This document shows positions 23,445 through 32,696 of a stretch of DNA of 52,173 nt, one piece after another. A program made the translations under genes and the position numbers. Source of the DNA: an uncultured Lachnospiraceae bacterium (lineage in GTDB: Bacteria; Bacillota; Clostridia; Lachnospirales; Lachnospiraceae); the NCBI GenBank assembly GCA_910589265.1, contig CAJUTQ010000099.1:1-52173 (forward strand). The letters are read 5' to 3'. The first letter of the stretch is position 1. Each line of letters begins with the position of its first letter. Under the pieces are notes generated by a model that was not told the DNA's origin, ran no database searches, and saw only the letters and a program-made list of their open reading frames with translations.

Positions 23445-23549
23445 CCAGTTTCCCAAACTTGACATTCGCTCCGCAGAAAACCTGCCCAACTTTTATCTAT
23501 GTAAGGCAGCAACCTCTTGCTTCACAGCTATCATGCCACAGCATTACTT

Positions 23550-23578
23550 ATTATACTGGATATTTTGCAATAATTCAA
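23550..23578 (-). promoter_or_regulatory. Promoter of the S10-spc-alpha superoperon
   Basis: TTGAAT (23578-23573), 17 bp, TATAAT (23555-23550) on the minus strand; predicted start near 23543 and a leader of about 235 nt. Confidence 0.7.
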
Positions 23579-23623
23579 TCATTTTTTTAATTTTTTAAAT
23601 GGGAAAGACAGATTTAATAAAAA

Positions 23624-23652
23624 TTGATACTTTCTATAAAAAATGATATACT
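23624..23652 (+). promoter_or_regulatory. Promoter of the methyltransferase gene
   Basis: TTGATA (23624-23629), 17 bp, TATACT (23647-23652), 43 bp upstream of the ATG at 23696. It is divergent from the superoperon promoter, about 45 bp away. Confidence 0.65.
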
Positions 23653-23695
23653 TTATTCAATATAGTAATCAAACATAAACAAAAAGGAAAAAGCT

Positions 23696-24562
23696 ATGTG
23701 GATATCAAATCAATGGAAAGACTATGAAATTTTAGATACATCAAGTGGAGAAAAATTAGAGCGATGGGGAGATTATCTCCTTGTTAGGCCTGATCCCCAA
23801 GTTATCTGGAAAACGCCAAAGAAAAACCCTGGTTGGAAAAAGCATAATGGTCACTACTATCGAAATAGCAAGGGAGGAGGTGAATGGGAATTTTTTCATT
23901 TACCAAATCAGTGGACTGTTGGATATGGTCGCCTTACCTTTCATTTAAAACCATTTGCCTTTAAGCATACAGGCCTTTTTCCTGAACAAGCTGTCAATTG
24001 GGATTGGTTTTCCGAAAAAATAAAAAAGGCTAGAAGGCCTGTTAACATTTTAAATCTTTTTGCATATACAGGAGGGGCAACTTTAGCCGCCGCTGCTGCT
24101 GGTGCAAGTGTAACTCATGTAGACGCCTCCAAAGGAATGGTCTCTTGGGCAAAGGAAAACGCCGCTTCCTCGGGCTTGGACAAGGCTCCTGTACGCTGGC
24201 TCGTAGATGACTGTGTAAAATTTGTAGAACGGGAAATACGAAGAGGGAACCGTTATGATGGGATTATTATGGATCCCCCTTCCTATGGAAGAGGACCAAA
24301 AGGAGAGCTATGGAAAATAGAAGATTCTCTTTATTCTTTTATGAAACTCTGTGCTGAGCTTTTATCAAAAGACCCTTTATTTTTTCTTATAAACAGTTAT
24401 ACTACTGGCTTACAGCCAGCAGTTTTGTCATATCTTCTTCACTCCATTATTGTTAAAAAAGCTGGTGGTAAAGTTCTTGCAAAGGAAATAGGCATTCCAG
24501 TAAGGGACAGTGGATTAATTCTTCCTTGTGGTTCTAGCGGACGTTGGAACGCACAAGTGTAA
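23696..24562 (+). CDS. Class I SAM-dependent methyltransferase, RlmI/RlmK-like
   Basis: A 288-residue methyltransferase of the RlmI-like family that modifies cytosine in 23S rRNA in the characterised members. The SAM-binding motif I is ILNLFAYTGGATLAAAAAG followed by VTHVDASKGMV. Motif IV is IIMDPPSYGRGPKGELWK. The C-terminus ends LPCGSSGRW. The N-terminal PUA domain of full-length RlmI is absent; instead about 100 residues of beta-rich sequence (WGDYLLVRPDPQVIWKTPKK) precede the Rossmann fold. The substrate cannot be told from sequence. AAAAGGAAAAAG precedes the ATG. Confidence 0.85.
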   Translation: MWISNQWKDYEILDTSSGEKLERWGDYLLVRPDPQVIWKTPKKNPGWKKHNGHYYRNSKGGGEWEFFHLPNQWTVGYGRLTFHLKPFAFKHTGLFPEQAVNWDWFSEKIKKARRPVNILNLFAYTGGATLAAAAAGASVTHVDASKGMVSWAKENAASSGLDKAPVRWLVDDCVKFVEREIRRGNRYDGIIMDPPSYGRGPKGELWKIEDSLYSFMKLCAELLSKDPLFFLINSYTTGLQPAVLSYLLHSIIVKKAGGKVLAKEIGIPVRDSGLILPCGSSGRWNAQV

Positions 24563-24903
24563 CATGGAGCTTAAACTATTTTCATTTCTCAAAGGGAATT
24601 TGCGTAGTAAAGATTATATCTCTCATTGTGTGCTGCCAGTGCATATTCATGGACATACGCCATTTAAGAAAAACTCCAAAGTATGGGGATTAAATTTAGA
24701 GCTAAATAAGAGTTGGAATTTTACATTGCTGGATTCAAACTGGAAGGATTCAGCTCTTTTACATTTTATACTCCTGAAACTGAACCTGTTAAAATATTTG
24801 TTATACTAAAAATAGGGCAGTAGTGGAAGAAAAATTTTCTTTCATTTACACAAAATCCTTCCCCCATTGTCTGCCCTGTAGACTGCATTTTTTTGCAGTT
24901 TTC
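24563..24903. other. Intergenic stretch with possible coding remnant and a hairpin
   Basis: No convincing gene. Plus-strand frames give protein-like pieces (GFKLEGFSSFTFYTPETEP around 24732-24789) without start codon or ribosome binding site, so this may be decayed coding sequence. A hairpin ACTGCA/TGCAGT with T-tracts lies at 24884-24899, just beyond the end of the lipoprotein gene. A longer pairing GGGCAG/CTGCCC spans 24816-24878. Confidence 0.35.
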
Positions 24904-25479
24904 TTAGTCATTAATACCAAATTTAATTTCCAGCATGTCTTCTGCTCTGTCCAGCTGATCCTCTAGCAAATCTACCTCTCTATCTTTTGTTACATAGGTC
25001 ATTCTATCCATTGCACCTGTTTTAAACTGAATCTCTAGCTCATCATCATAGTAATCAATCTCTCTCTCTACTGCTTTCAGTTCATCTTTTATTAGGAAAA
25101 ATTGTCCAATTTGTTCATCTCTTGAGCCATTAGGAGCAGCTGCGTTTGCCTTTTCCACTGCTGCGTTTGTTAAAGTTGTCAGTTCTTCAATTGTTTTTAC
25201 TTGTATACCTACTTGGCCTGCCGGAGCTGGAGTAGTATCTGCCACTGGATTAACACTTGTGTCTGGAACAGCGGCTGGAGGTGTTGTCTCTCCAACTGGA
25301 GATGTCACTCCTGTAGATGCAGCTCCTGTATCTGTTGTTCCTGTTCCCCCTACCTGTTGCTGTAAATTTGCCACTTCTCCTTGAGGCTGCTGCGCTTGAG
25401 CGCTGGTGCTGCCATTGCAAGCTGTTAGAAACAATCCTGATAATATACCTGTAAAAAGAAGTACTTTCATTTTTTTCAT
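24904..25479 (-). CDS. Lipoprotein with Thr/Pro/Gly-rich linker and helical C-terminus
   Basis: The 191-residue protein starts MKKMKVLLFTGILSGLFLTA and has a lipobox LTAC at about residues 18-21, so it should be lipidated and anchored outside the membrane. GAGAGG lies 9 nt before this ATG. After the Cys come ~75 residues of low-complexity linker rich in Q, G, T and P, then an acidic helical domain (EELTTLTNAAVEKANAAAPN, EREIDYYDDELEIQFKTGAM, LLEDQLDRAEDMLEIKFGIN). The function is unrecognised. It is divergent from the two-component pair 197 bp away and may be part of its output. Confidence 0.8.
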   Translation of the reverse strand: MKKMKVLLFTGILSGLFLTACNGSTSAQAQQPQGEVANLQQQVGGTGTTDTGAASTGVTSPVGETTPPAAVPDTSVNPVADTTPAPAGQVGIQVKTIEELTTLTNAAVEKANAAAPNGSRDEQIGQFFLIKDELKAVEREIDYYDDELEIQFKTGAMDRMTYVTKDREVDLLEDQLDRAEDMLEIKFGIND

Positions 25480-25675
25480 AATCATTTTCCTCTCTGTCAT
25501 ATAATTATTTCTTTTTGATGTTTTTTATCATACTCCCATTTTATTAAAACAACATGAAAAAAATTGTATTCTTAATGCTTTTTTCATTTTTTTATATTAT
25601 AATTTCTATAGAGTAAAAAGAAAAAGCTTATCTTAAATGCCAATAGTAACATAACATATATCAAGGAGGTCTGCA

Positions 25676-26356
25676 ATGAGAATTTTAGTTGTAGAGGACG
25701 AACTGCATTTGCAAAAGACAATCTGTAAGCGACTGGAAATGGAACACTATAGTGTTGATGCCTGTGATAATGGGTTAGAAGCCCTGGATTATATAGAAAT
25801 GACCCCCTATGATATCATTATTCTTGATATTATGATACCTGGCATTGATGGTCTGGAAGTGCTCCGCAGAATACGGGCTTCTGGCAATCGAACTCCCGTT
25901 CTCTTCTTAACAGCGCGAGATAGTATACAAGATAGAGTTTCTGGTTTGGATACAGGTGCAGATGATTATTTAGTTAAGCCCTTTGCCTTTGACGAGCTTC
26001 TTGCACGAATTAGAGCGGCTATCCGCCGTCATGGCAGTTCTCAGCCAGTCTCCAATGAGTTAAAATTGAGCGATCTTGTTTTGGATTGTGCCAGTCATGC
26101 GGTTTCCAGAGGGGGGAAATCCATTGAGTTATCCGCAAAAGAGTATTCTATATTAGAATATATGATGCGTCACCAAGGAATTGTCCTTTCTAGAGAGCAA
26201 TTAGAACAGCATGCATGGAACTATGACTACATGGGCGGTTCCAATATTGTAGATGTATATATACGTTATTTAAGGAAAAAAATTGACGCAGATTTTGAAC
26301 AAAAATTAATTCATACTGTCCGGGGAATCGGCTATGTATTACGAATAGAAGAATAA
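25676..26356 (+). CDS. OmpR/PhoB-family response regulator
   Basis: A 226-residue transcription factor. The receiver domain (1-118) has acidic pocket E7/D8, phosphoacceptor D51 (IIILDIMIPGIDG), T/A switch in FLTARD and K in YLVKPFAF. The winged-helix DNA-binding domain (about 126-224) includes LSAKEYSILEYMMRHQGIVL and GGSNIVDVYIRYLRKKI. AAGGAGG precedes the ATG. The cognate sensor kinase follows after 24 nt. Family members bind tandem direct repeats with an 11-bp period, which occur upstream of 35153. Confidence 0.96.
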   Translation: MRILVVEDELHLQKTICKRLEMEHYSVDACDNGLEALDYIEMTPYDIIILDIMIPGIDGLEVLRRIRASGNRTPVLFLTARDSIQDRVSGLDTGADDYLVKPFAFDELLARIRAAIRRHGSSQPVSNELKLSDLVLDCASHAVSRGGKSIELSAKEYSILEYMMRHQGIVLSREQLEQHAWNYDYMGGSNIVDVYIRYLRKKIDADFEQKLIHTVRGIGYVLRIEE

Positions 26357-26380
26357 AAAGCAGGAAAGGAGCGTGAAACA

Positions 26381-27748
26381 ATGAAACCCATGTCCATAAA
26401 AATGAAAATTACCCTGTGGCATACTGCCTTTATCTTTATTATTACCATGCTGATGCTTACCTTCATTATTTCTATATCCAGAAAATTCCTTGGGGCCGAG
26501 TTTAAATCGGAGTTAATAGAAGAAACTGCAGACTTTGTGGATGATATAGAAGTATATGGAACAAGTTATTACTATGATGATCCCCCTTCTTTTTATGAAG
26601 ATGGAATTTTATTCAGTGTCTATAACAACCAAGGGCAATTATTAGAAGGAAGTGTTCCCAATGGCTTTCCTCTGAATACTACCCTCAATAATGGTCTCTT
26701 TCAGGAGGTCTCCTCTGTTTCTGGAAAATGGATGACCTACGATGTTGCCATACCATTAGGAAGCGGCCAATATTTATGGGTAAGAGGCGTCTCCTCCTCT
26801 GAAGCATTATCGGGACTTAACAGAATCTTTCTTCTATTCCTCTTTGTTTCCTGTCCTATCCTTGTCATTACCGCAGCCCTTGGAGGATATTTTATTACAA
26901 AAAGAGCCTTCAAGCCTGTGGAAAAAATACGTGAGACAGCAGATATTATAGGGAAAGAAGGAGATCTGTCCAAAAGGATACCTGTTCCTAAGGCAAAAGA
27001 TGAACTCTATGCATTGACTGACACATTTAATACAATGTTGTCTCGTTTAGAAGAAGCATTCCAAAATGAGCGTCAATTTACTGCCGATGCTTCTCATGAG
27101 CTGCGCACCCCTACAGCAGTAATTCTTTCTCAATGTGAATATGCTCTCCTCCCTGATGCTACTGAAAAAGAGTATTTGGAAAGCTTGTCCGTTATTGAAA
27201 ATCAGGCGAAAAAAATGTCTGCCCTTATTTCCAGTCTTCTTCTCTTTGCAAGGGCTGATAACAAAAAACAGGTTCTTCAGATGGAAAAGGTAGATTTAAG
27301 TATATTGGCAGAAATGGTTGTGGAAGAACTTACAACAAAGGCAGAAAAAAAACAAATTACTTTGTTTTCTTCCTTACATCCTGATGTTTTTGTTATGGGA
27401 GATCAATCCTTTCTTATGCGGCTTTTTATTAATTTAATAGAAAACAGCATTCATTATGGTAAGGAGGGAGGGACAACCTCAGTAAAGTTATATGAACAGT
27501 CTGGTCAGGCCTTATGCCGTATTGAAGATAATGGTATTGGTATTTCCAAAGATGATCTTCCTAATATATGGAAGCGATTTTACAGGGCTGACAAAGCAAG
27601 GACGCTGTCCAATGAAAGCGGAACTGGTTTAGGCCTTTCTATGGTTCAATGGATTGTCAACGCCCATCACGGTCATATCGAAGTGGAAAGCTCTCTAAGT
27701 CAGGGGACTTGTTTTACTTTCTTCCTTCCCCTTGTCCCCTCAGCATGA
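26381..27748 (+). CDS. Sensor histidine kinase
   Basis: Partner of the response regulator just upstream. The 455 residues have a transmembrane helix at about 10-32, an extracytoplasmic sensor region (~33-147, acidic, with YGTSYYYDDPPSFYEDG), a second helix (~148-172), a HAMP linker, the phosphoacceptor H239 in FTADASHELRTPTAVILSQ, and an ATP-binding domain with N box NLIENSIHYG, G1 EDNGIGIS and G2 GTGLGLSMVQWIV. The architecture resembles envelope-stress sensors; the signal is unknown. Confidence 0.96.
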   Translation: MKPMSIKMKITLWHTAFIFIITMLMLTFIISISRKFLGAEFKSELIEETADFVDDIEVYGTSYYYDDPPSFYEDGILFSVYNNQGQLLEGSVPNGFPLNTTLNNGLFQEVSSVSGKWMTYDVAIPLGSGQYLWVRGVSSSEALSGLNRIFLLFLFVSCPILVITAALGGYFITKRAFKPVEKIRETADIIGKEGDLSKRIPVPKAKDELYALTDTFNTMLSRLEEAFQNERQFTADASHELRTPTAVILSQCEYALLPDATEKEYLESLSVIENQAKKMSALISSLLLFARADNKKQVLQMEKVDLSILAEMVVEELTTKAEKKQITLFSSLHPDVFVMGDQSFLMRLFINLIENSIHYGKEGGTTSVKLYEQSGQALCRIEDNGIGISKDDLPNIWKRFYRADKARTLSNESGTGLGLSMVQWIVNAHHGHIEVESSLSQGTCFTFFLPLVPSA

Positions 27749-27765
27749 ACTTCCTGTAAAAGATA

Positions 27766-27810
27766 GTAGTCCCTTGCTAAAATAATATTTTTCTCTAGCA
27801 AGGGACTTAT
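27766..27810. terminator. Terminator between the kinase and the cytidylate-kinase-like gene
   Basis: AGTCCCTTGCTA pairs perfectly with TAGCAAGGGACT across a 16-nt loop, followed by TATTTTTTT on the plus strand. It serves the two-component operon; on the minus strand its U-tract is weaker. Confidence 0.9.
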
Positions 27811-27818
27811 TTTTTTAT

Positions 27819-28427
27819 TCAATCTTTTTTTGCTGCCAGAACAAGAAGTTCTGTACACAAATCCAGCCCAAGGGTACCACTGTCTAAACATAATTCAAAA
27901 AATTCTTTTTCTCCCCACGACCATTCTGTATGAGTTTTATAAAACTCTTTCCTCCTTTTATCCATTTTCTTCAAGGCGGCCTCGGCTTCCTCTGCCTTAA
28001 TCTTTTCAAACTCAATAGCTCTGCGTAGTCTTGCCTCTTTATCTGCATGGATAAATACATTCAAACAATCTTCCCTATCTTTCAATATATATCCTGCACT
28101 TCTTCCTACTATAACGCAAGGCCCTTCTTTCGAAATATTCTCAATAATATTTTTTTCTTCCAAAAAAATTTGTTCCGCCATAGGAGGAACTTTTCCTTCT
28201 TTCTTATTGCTTCCCCCCAAAGGAGACTGGGACAAATTTAATAGCTTACTTCCAGAACTTGCCTCCTCCAGTTCTCCAATGTACATAGCTGGAATCTGAA
28301 GCTTTTTGGCAACCTGGGCCAAAATCTCCTGATTATAAAATTCATACCCCAGTTCCTTTGCCACCCTTCTCCCAATTTCATGCCCACCGCTTGCAAACTG
28401 TCTTTCAATAGTAATAATACGGTACAT
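27819..28427 (-). CDS. Cytidylate-kinase-like family protein
   Basis: A 202-residue P-loop-related protein (MYRIITIERQFASGGHEIGR; the Gly-rich segment replaces a classical Walker A) of the cytidylate-kinase-like family common in Clostridia. Further typical parts are AKELGYEFYNQEIL, GPCVIVGRSAGYIL and CLNVFIHADKEARLRRAIEF. The ATG at 28427 is preceded by GGAGGAGTGATT. The true substrate of this subgroup is not established; many copies occur per genome. It stands alone, convergent with the two-component operon. Confidence 0.85.
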   Translation of the reverse strand: MYRIITIERQFASGGHEIGRRVAKELGYEFYNQEILAQVAKKLQIPAMYIGELEEASSGSKLLNLSQSPLGGSNKKEGKVPPMAEQIFLEEKNIIENISKEGPCVIVGRSAGYILKDREDCLNVFIHADKEARLRRAIEFEKIKAEEAEAALKKMDKRRKEFYKTHTEWSWGEKEFFELCLDSGTLGLDLCTELLVLAAKKD

Positions 28428-28523
28428 AATCACTCCTCCTATTCTAATCTGTGAATATATGTTTGAATAGTATACTATATATTAACTATAACACAAGTTA
28501 TTGTTCCTATCCAACAAAAGAAT

Positions 28524-30029
28524 TCAAGATTCTATTCTTTTTAACAACTCATCTTCCCTATCTTGAAACAAAAGCTTTTTATTATATTGATAATATCGTT
28601 CACATTTATATTCCTGAAGAAACTGAATGCAATCATTGTTCATATTGAGCTGTGTCACAAAAATAACCATTTCCTGGCTATCTCCAAAGGCTGCCTCCAT
28701 AAAGTTAAATGCATTTTCTAACATGGAACCCGCTCTATTCATTGCTTCCTCCAACTGAATATTTTCCTCTTGAAACAATTTTCTAAGGCGTTTCCAGGCA
28801 TCCTCCCTATTATCTAATTGTTCAGACTTTAATATATGGTCATATTCTTCTAATTTTTTAAGAACATTTTTAAATAAGTGATCCTGTCTTCTACTCAACA
28901 GTCCTGCTATCTTTTTCTTCTTCCATTCCTCCTCATACAGCCTTGTAATCTCTCCCATCTTTCTTATTCCACTGTTCTCTTCCTCCCCTTCCTTTTTATT
29001 GGGAAACTTTTTCAGCTGCATCATAAGAGATTCCACTGTTTTTTCCCTTTCCAGTGTTTCCCTAAATACAGTTCCAATTTTCGACAAAAGAAGCCCTATG
29101 AGACTTAGCTTCTCATCAAAAGGAGCCCTTCCAGCCTTAAAAAGCAATGCCTCCTTAAGAGTTCCTGATAAAACAGCATCCACTTCATAATCATTCTCAT
29201 ATTTGTAAAAGAGTTCTAAATAATTGGCAAAATCCTTAGCTATTTTATTATGCTGAATATATTGCCCAACAACTTCCCTATCTGTTTTTTTATCCATCTT
29301 TTCATAAACTTCGATTAGTCTTGACAAGTCTTCCCAGCCTCTGGGAGTAGCGAACTGCTTTCCATCAACCGTTGCCTCAATTTGACAGAAATTTTGCTGT
29401 TTCACGTCCAAATAAGCAAGAATAGCTGGATGAATTGCTTCCTGATAGGCATATTCCTTCCAAATAGAAAAGTCAGGCTCCACATTTATTCTCTTAATCC
29501 GATCCAAGGTTACAATATCAAATTCTCTCACCGACTTATTAAACTCAGGAGGATTTCCAGCAGCAATAATTATCCATCCCTCTGGTATTTTATGATTTCC
29601 AAACGTTTTGCACTGTAAAAACTGAAGCATTGTAGGAGCAAGTGTCTCAGATACACAGTTTATTTCATCAATAAACAGTATTCCTTCCTTCAAGCCTGTC
29701 TCTTCTATTTTATAATAGATAGACCCTACAATCTCACTCATTGTATACTCTGTAACAGAATACTCCTTTCCCCCAAATTCCTTTTTTATAATAAAGGGAA
29801 GTCCAATAGCGCTTTGCCTTGTGTGATGTGTAATAGTATAAGCTACAAGCCCCAGCTCACATTCTATAGAAATCTGTTCCATAATCTGGGTCTTTCCCAC
29901 CCCAGGAGGTCCAATAAGAAGTATAGGTCTTTGACGGATTTTAGGAATGGCATAAGCCCCATAGGAATCTTTATACAAATATGCCTCTATAGTATTTTTT
30001 ATTTCCTCCTTCGCCCTTTTTATATTCAT
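28524..30029 (-). CDS. MoxR-type AAA+ ATPase
   Basis: A 501-residue AAA+ protein starting at ATG 30029, whose ATGA overlaps the stop of the VWA gene; GGAGGG lies 4 nt upstream. Walker A is GPPGVGKT (residues 40-47), Walker B GILFIDEINCV, sensor 1 WIIIAAGNPPEF. Its lysine-rich C-terminal half (from about residue 300) is helical and unrecognised. MoxR ATPases act with VWA-domain partners as chaperone-like machines that mature or insert cofactors into target proteins. Last gene of a probable six-gene operon. Confidence 0.9.
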   Translation of the reverse strand: MNIKRAKEEIKNTIEAYLYKDSYGAYAIPKIRQRPILLIGPPGVGKTQIMEQISIECELGLVAYTITHHTRQSAIGLPFIIKKEFGGKEYSVTEYTMSEIVGSIYYKIEETGLKEGILFIDEINCVSETLAPTMLQFLQCKTFGNHKIPEGWIIIAAGNPPEFNKSVREFDIVTLDRIKRINVEPDFSIWKEYAYQEAIHPAILAYLDVKQQNFCQIEATVDGKQFATPRGWEDLSRLIEVYEKMDKKTDREVVGQYIQHNKIAKDFANYLELFYKYENDYEVDAVLSGTLKEALLFKAGRAPFDEKLSLIGLLLSKIGTVFRETLEREKTVESLMMQLKKFPNKKEGEEENSGIRKMGEITRLYEEEWKKKKIAGLLSRRQDHLFKNVLKKLEEYDHILKSEQLDNREDAWKRLRKLFQEENIQLEEAMNRAGSMLENAFNFMEAAFGDSQEMVIFVTQLNMNNDCIQFLQEYKCERYYQYNKKLLFQDREDELLKRIES

Positions 30030-31378
30030 TCTTCCTTCCCTCCTTTTGACATTTCTTCTAAATCTCCTTGCTCTAAAATAAGCTTTATAGCCCAAGGAGG
30101 CACAGATACATCTGCATATTGTTCTCTGATAAAAATAAAAGCAGTATCATAAATAGGCTTTTTCAATGGAAAGATCCCCTGACCATCTGTAAAATATAGA
30201 AGCCCTTTTAATTTTGTGAAAGCTCCTTTCGCCATTAAATTATTCACATATTTAAAAGCTGGTCGAAAATCTGTCCCTCCCTGTCCAATGATTGTAAATT
30301 GTTCCATATATTCTTTCATCTCTTCCTTATTCGTAACAAGCTTATCCGCCTGTACTTGATCATCACATTGAATTATTCGGATATTCACTTTTCGAAAGTA
30401 ACTTTCTGACTCCCATAAAATCGTATAGGTTTCTTCTAAAAACCTTTTTACCAATTCTCCTGAACAGGACATGGATGTATCAATGACAATGACAAAATCC
30501 TCAATTTTATGCTGCTCTTTATACTCTAAAGGCTCCACTAAAGGCATATTTCCATATAGGGACAGGCCATAAGTATAAAAAGCATAGTCAAAAGAATCCT
30601 CGTCAACATACAATTCTTCTTTTAGAACAGCGAACTTCCGCAAAAATTGTTTATAGTCATACTTCTCTCTATTTTCTATTTCCACCTGTTTCCTAAGGCT
30701 CTTATGACTCTCATCTTCATCATTAGAAAACGTTTCCATATTCGTCTGCATTTTTTCTCTTTTGTTACTCCAGCTATTTTGCCGTAGGCTGGAATTCACC
30801 TTTTTATCATCCCAATATTCATGGCTGTCTACATAAAATTCTAAAGCAAGGGCTTCCCTCTCCTCTTTAGAAATATTACTCTTTTGTAAAATAGTATACA
30901 CACCTTGGGCTGTCAGTACATCTAGCTCCTTCTCAAGCCATAAATAAATATTTCTTCGGTAAGGAGACCGCTTTTGGTATGTACACTTTTGATACAACCC
31001 ATCTAAAATAGCTTCCATGGCTATATCACATGACAAGTCCCAAAGGTACCTTTCCCTATTTCCCCTTGTATCCATATGGCAGAAAAGGCAATGGAAAACC
31101 ATATGAAGATATGCTCTGTTTACCTGAACTCTCCCTTTTTTATATAGATAAAATAGATAATCTGGATCATAAAAGAAGGAGAATCCATTTGTGCCAATGC
31201 TACCTATTCCTGGACGAACTTCGTAGCGTACGCTGCTTAAAGATACATCCAAAAACCGCATATTTAAGTACAATTCATTTCTAGCATTTTTGAATATCTC
31301 CTCGCATAACTCTATGTCCCTTTGCTCTCCTATTTGCTGATATCTAACTGGATCTACCATTGTCCTTATCCTTTCCAT
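30026..31378 (-). CDS. DUF2201/VWA-like protein, partner of the MoxR ATPase
   Basis: A 450-residue protein. The N-terminal half is a putative metallopeptidase-like domain with a His triad in LHMVFHCLFCHMDTRG (H92, H96, H101) followed by LWDLSCDIAMEAIL. The glutamate of a true HExxH is replaced by Met93, so peptidase activity is doubtful. The middle is charged (THE/EDE-rich, around 215-240). The C-terminal VWA-like domain has a metal-ion site in VIDTSMSCSG (DxSxS) and GGTDFRPAF. Overlap with the ATPase gene indicates a stoichiometric complex. Confidence 0.88.
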   Translation of the reverse strand: MERIRTMVDPVRYQQIGEQRDIELCEEIFKNARNELYLNMRFLDVSLSSVRYEVRPGIGSIGTNGFSFFYDPDYLFYLYKKGRVQVNRAYLHMVFHCLFCHMDTRGNRERYLWDLSCDIAMEAILDGLYQKCTYQKRSPYRRNIYLWLEKELDVLTAQGVYTILQKSNISKEEREALALEFYVDSHEYWDDKKVNSSLRQNSWSNKREKMQTNMETFSNDEDESHKSLRKQVEIENREKYDYKQFLRKFAVLKEELYVDEDSFDYAFYTYGLSLYGNMPLVEPLEYKEQHKIEDFVIVIDTSMSCSGELVKRFLEETYTILWESESYFRKVNIRIIQCDDQVQADKLVTNKEEMKEYMEQFTIIGQGGTDFRPAFKYVNNLMAKGAFTKLKGLLYFTDGQGIFPLKKPIYDTAFIFIREQYADVSVPPWAIKLILEQGDLEEMSKGGKEE

Positions 31379-31383
31379 ATTTT

Positions 31384-32358
31384 TTACAGTTCAAATTTCC
31401 TTTTCTTTATTTTATAATTCTCGTGACAATAGTCCATCAAATAGCCAAGGGCCTCTACATAATGATAATCATTCGCCATCTGTATTGCCTCATCAACCTC
31501 TTCTTTCTGAAATGTCCACTGGCTTAAAAGCCATTTTAAAGTGTCCAATTCCCTTTGTTCCAAAAGAATGGTAAAGGCTGATTTTATATGATCTTTCACA
31601 TATCCTTCATATTCATTTTTTGCATTTTTTCCCAATTCATAAGGAAACTGCAATCTGCCAAGAGCCAGTCTAGACACTATTTCTTCTGGCTCTTGAGCCT
31701 TTACATGGGGAAATAGTTCATCATATTCATGAAACTGAAATTTTGTCTTGTCAAAGCAATACCGATACCGATGTCCACAGCCGTGAGTACGTATTTCCAG
31801 CAGCCTTGCCGGAGTATTTTCTACTGATTCCTCAAAAAACTCTGGAAAAAGAAGCATGGCTTTTCCTCTTTGACTTTCATAGGTTACAGTCAGCATCTGC
31901 CTGAGCTCTGATAAAAGATCTTTTAAACAGGACTTCTCATCTTCCCTTACCTTTATCTGAATATGTCCAATACGCCTGCATCCAGTAAAAAACCCTGAGC
32001 CTAAATCCTGGATATTGCTTGAACATGACAATTCAGCTAACATTGTACAATTGTAAAAGGCATAACGTCCAATCTTTCGTATAGACTTAGGAAGATGAAC
32101 TTCCTTAAGCCTTTTCCCACATAAATAAGGTAAGGGTTGTTCTGTTCTTTCCCTTACATTTGGACAACTCCCCGTGCCCATCTGGTTCTCCTGCTGTTTC
32201 CCGCTGTCAGAAAATGCATAATCGCCAATTTCTGTGACTGGGTATCCCCCTATTTCTTCTGGTATACAGATAGCTTCATCCAAGCTTCGACAGGCGGTAA
32301 TTTTTATCTCTTCCCCTATGTTTTCATAAAGAAACTGGGTTGTCTGTTCTATACGCAT
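31384..32358 (-). CDS. Leucine-rich-repeat (BspA-type) protein
   Basis: A 324-residue protein with BspA-type repeats in the first 130 residues: ICIPEEIGGYPVTEIGDYAF, then KEVHLPKSIRKIGRYAFYNC and LAELSCSSNIQDLGSGFFTG. The rest (about 140-324) is an unrecognised domain with Cys/His (RTHGCGHRYRYCFDKTKFQF) and a C-terminal helical region (SAFTILLEQRELDTLKWLLS) that resembles ankyrin-like helix pairs. No signal peptide is visible, so it is probably cytoplasmic, unlike secreted BspA proteins. It lies 5 nt upstream of the VWA gene and is likely a substrate-recognition or adaptor subunit. Confidence 0.8.
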   Translation of the reverse strand: MRIEQTTQFLYENIGEEIKITACRSLDEAICIPEEIGGYPVTEIGDYAFSDSGKQQENQMGTGSCPNVRERTEQPLPYLCGKRLKEVHLPKSIRKIGRYAFYNCTMLAELSCSSNIQDLGSGFFTGCRRIGHIQIKVREDEKSCLKDLLSELRQMLTVTYESQRGKAMLLFPEFFEESVENTPARLLEIRTHGCGHRYRYCFDKTKFQFHEYDELFPHVKAQEPEEIVSRLALGRLQFPYELGKNAKNEYEGYVKDHIKSAFTILLEQRELDTLKWLLSQWTFQKEEVDEAIQMANDYHYVEALGYLMDYCHENYKIKKRKFEL

Positions 32359-32376
32359 GATTGTCTACCTCTAACA

Positions 32377-32688
32377 TTAATTAATAATTTTCAGTTCATT
32401 TCCATCCCCCAAAGTTCTAGGATTATCCATGGAAGAAACAGGCTCTGCCGGTCGGTATACTGGTTCTGCCTGGTGGTAAACGGGCTCTTTAGGCCGATAG
32501 CTTGTCTCTACGGGCTGCCTATTTCCAAAAGCACTTTCTGCCATAATATCAAATACTTTTTCCTTCAAACATTCTGGATACTTTTCAACAACTTCCGCAA
32601 TATCTAACATTGTATCTCTAAGCTCATTAAACCTCATTTTAAACCTCATTTCTACTTTGCTCTGTGCAAAGCCCAATACTGGTATCAT
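32377..32688 (-). CDS. Small protein with Pro/Tyr-rich repeated C-terminus
   Basis: About 103 residues from ATG 32688 (MIPVLGFAQSKVEMRFKMRF); internal ATGs at 32652 or 32640 are possible starts, the last having GAGG 6 nt upstream. The first part is helical (NELRDTMLDIAEVVEKYPEC). The C-terminal part repeats EPVY-like units (RPKEPVYHQAEPVYRPAEPV). It is unrecognised. It lies 18 nt before the LRR gene and 8 nt after the hydrolase gene, so it belongs to the same transcript. The repeats could form a flexible binding tail. Confidence 0.65.
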   Translation of the reverse strand: MIPVLGFAQSKVEMRFKMRFNELRDTMLDIAEVVEKYPECLKEKVFDIMAESAFGNRQPVETSYRPKEPVYHQAEPVYRPAEPVSSMDNPRTLGDGNELKIIN

Positions 32689-32696
32689 CTTCCTGC

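Noticed and set aside
24528..24809. 93-codon plus-strand frame after the methyltransferase
   Set aside because: It begins inside the methyltransferase gene, lacks a ribosome binding site and has no recognisable domain; kept only as possible remnant sequence.
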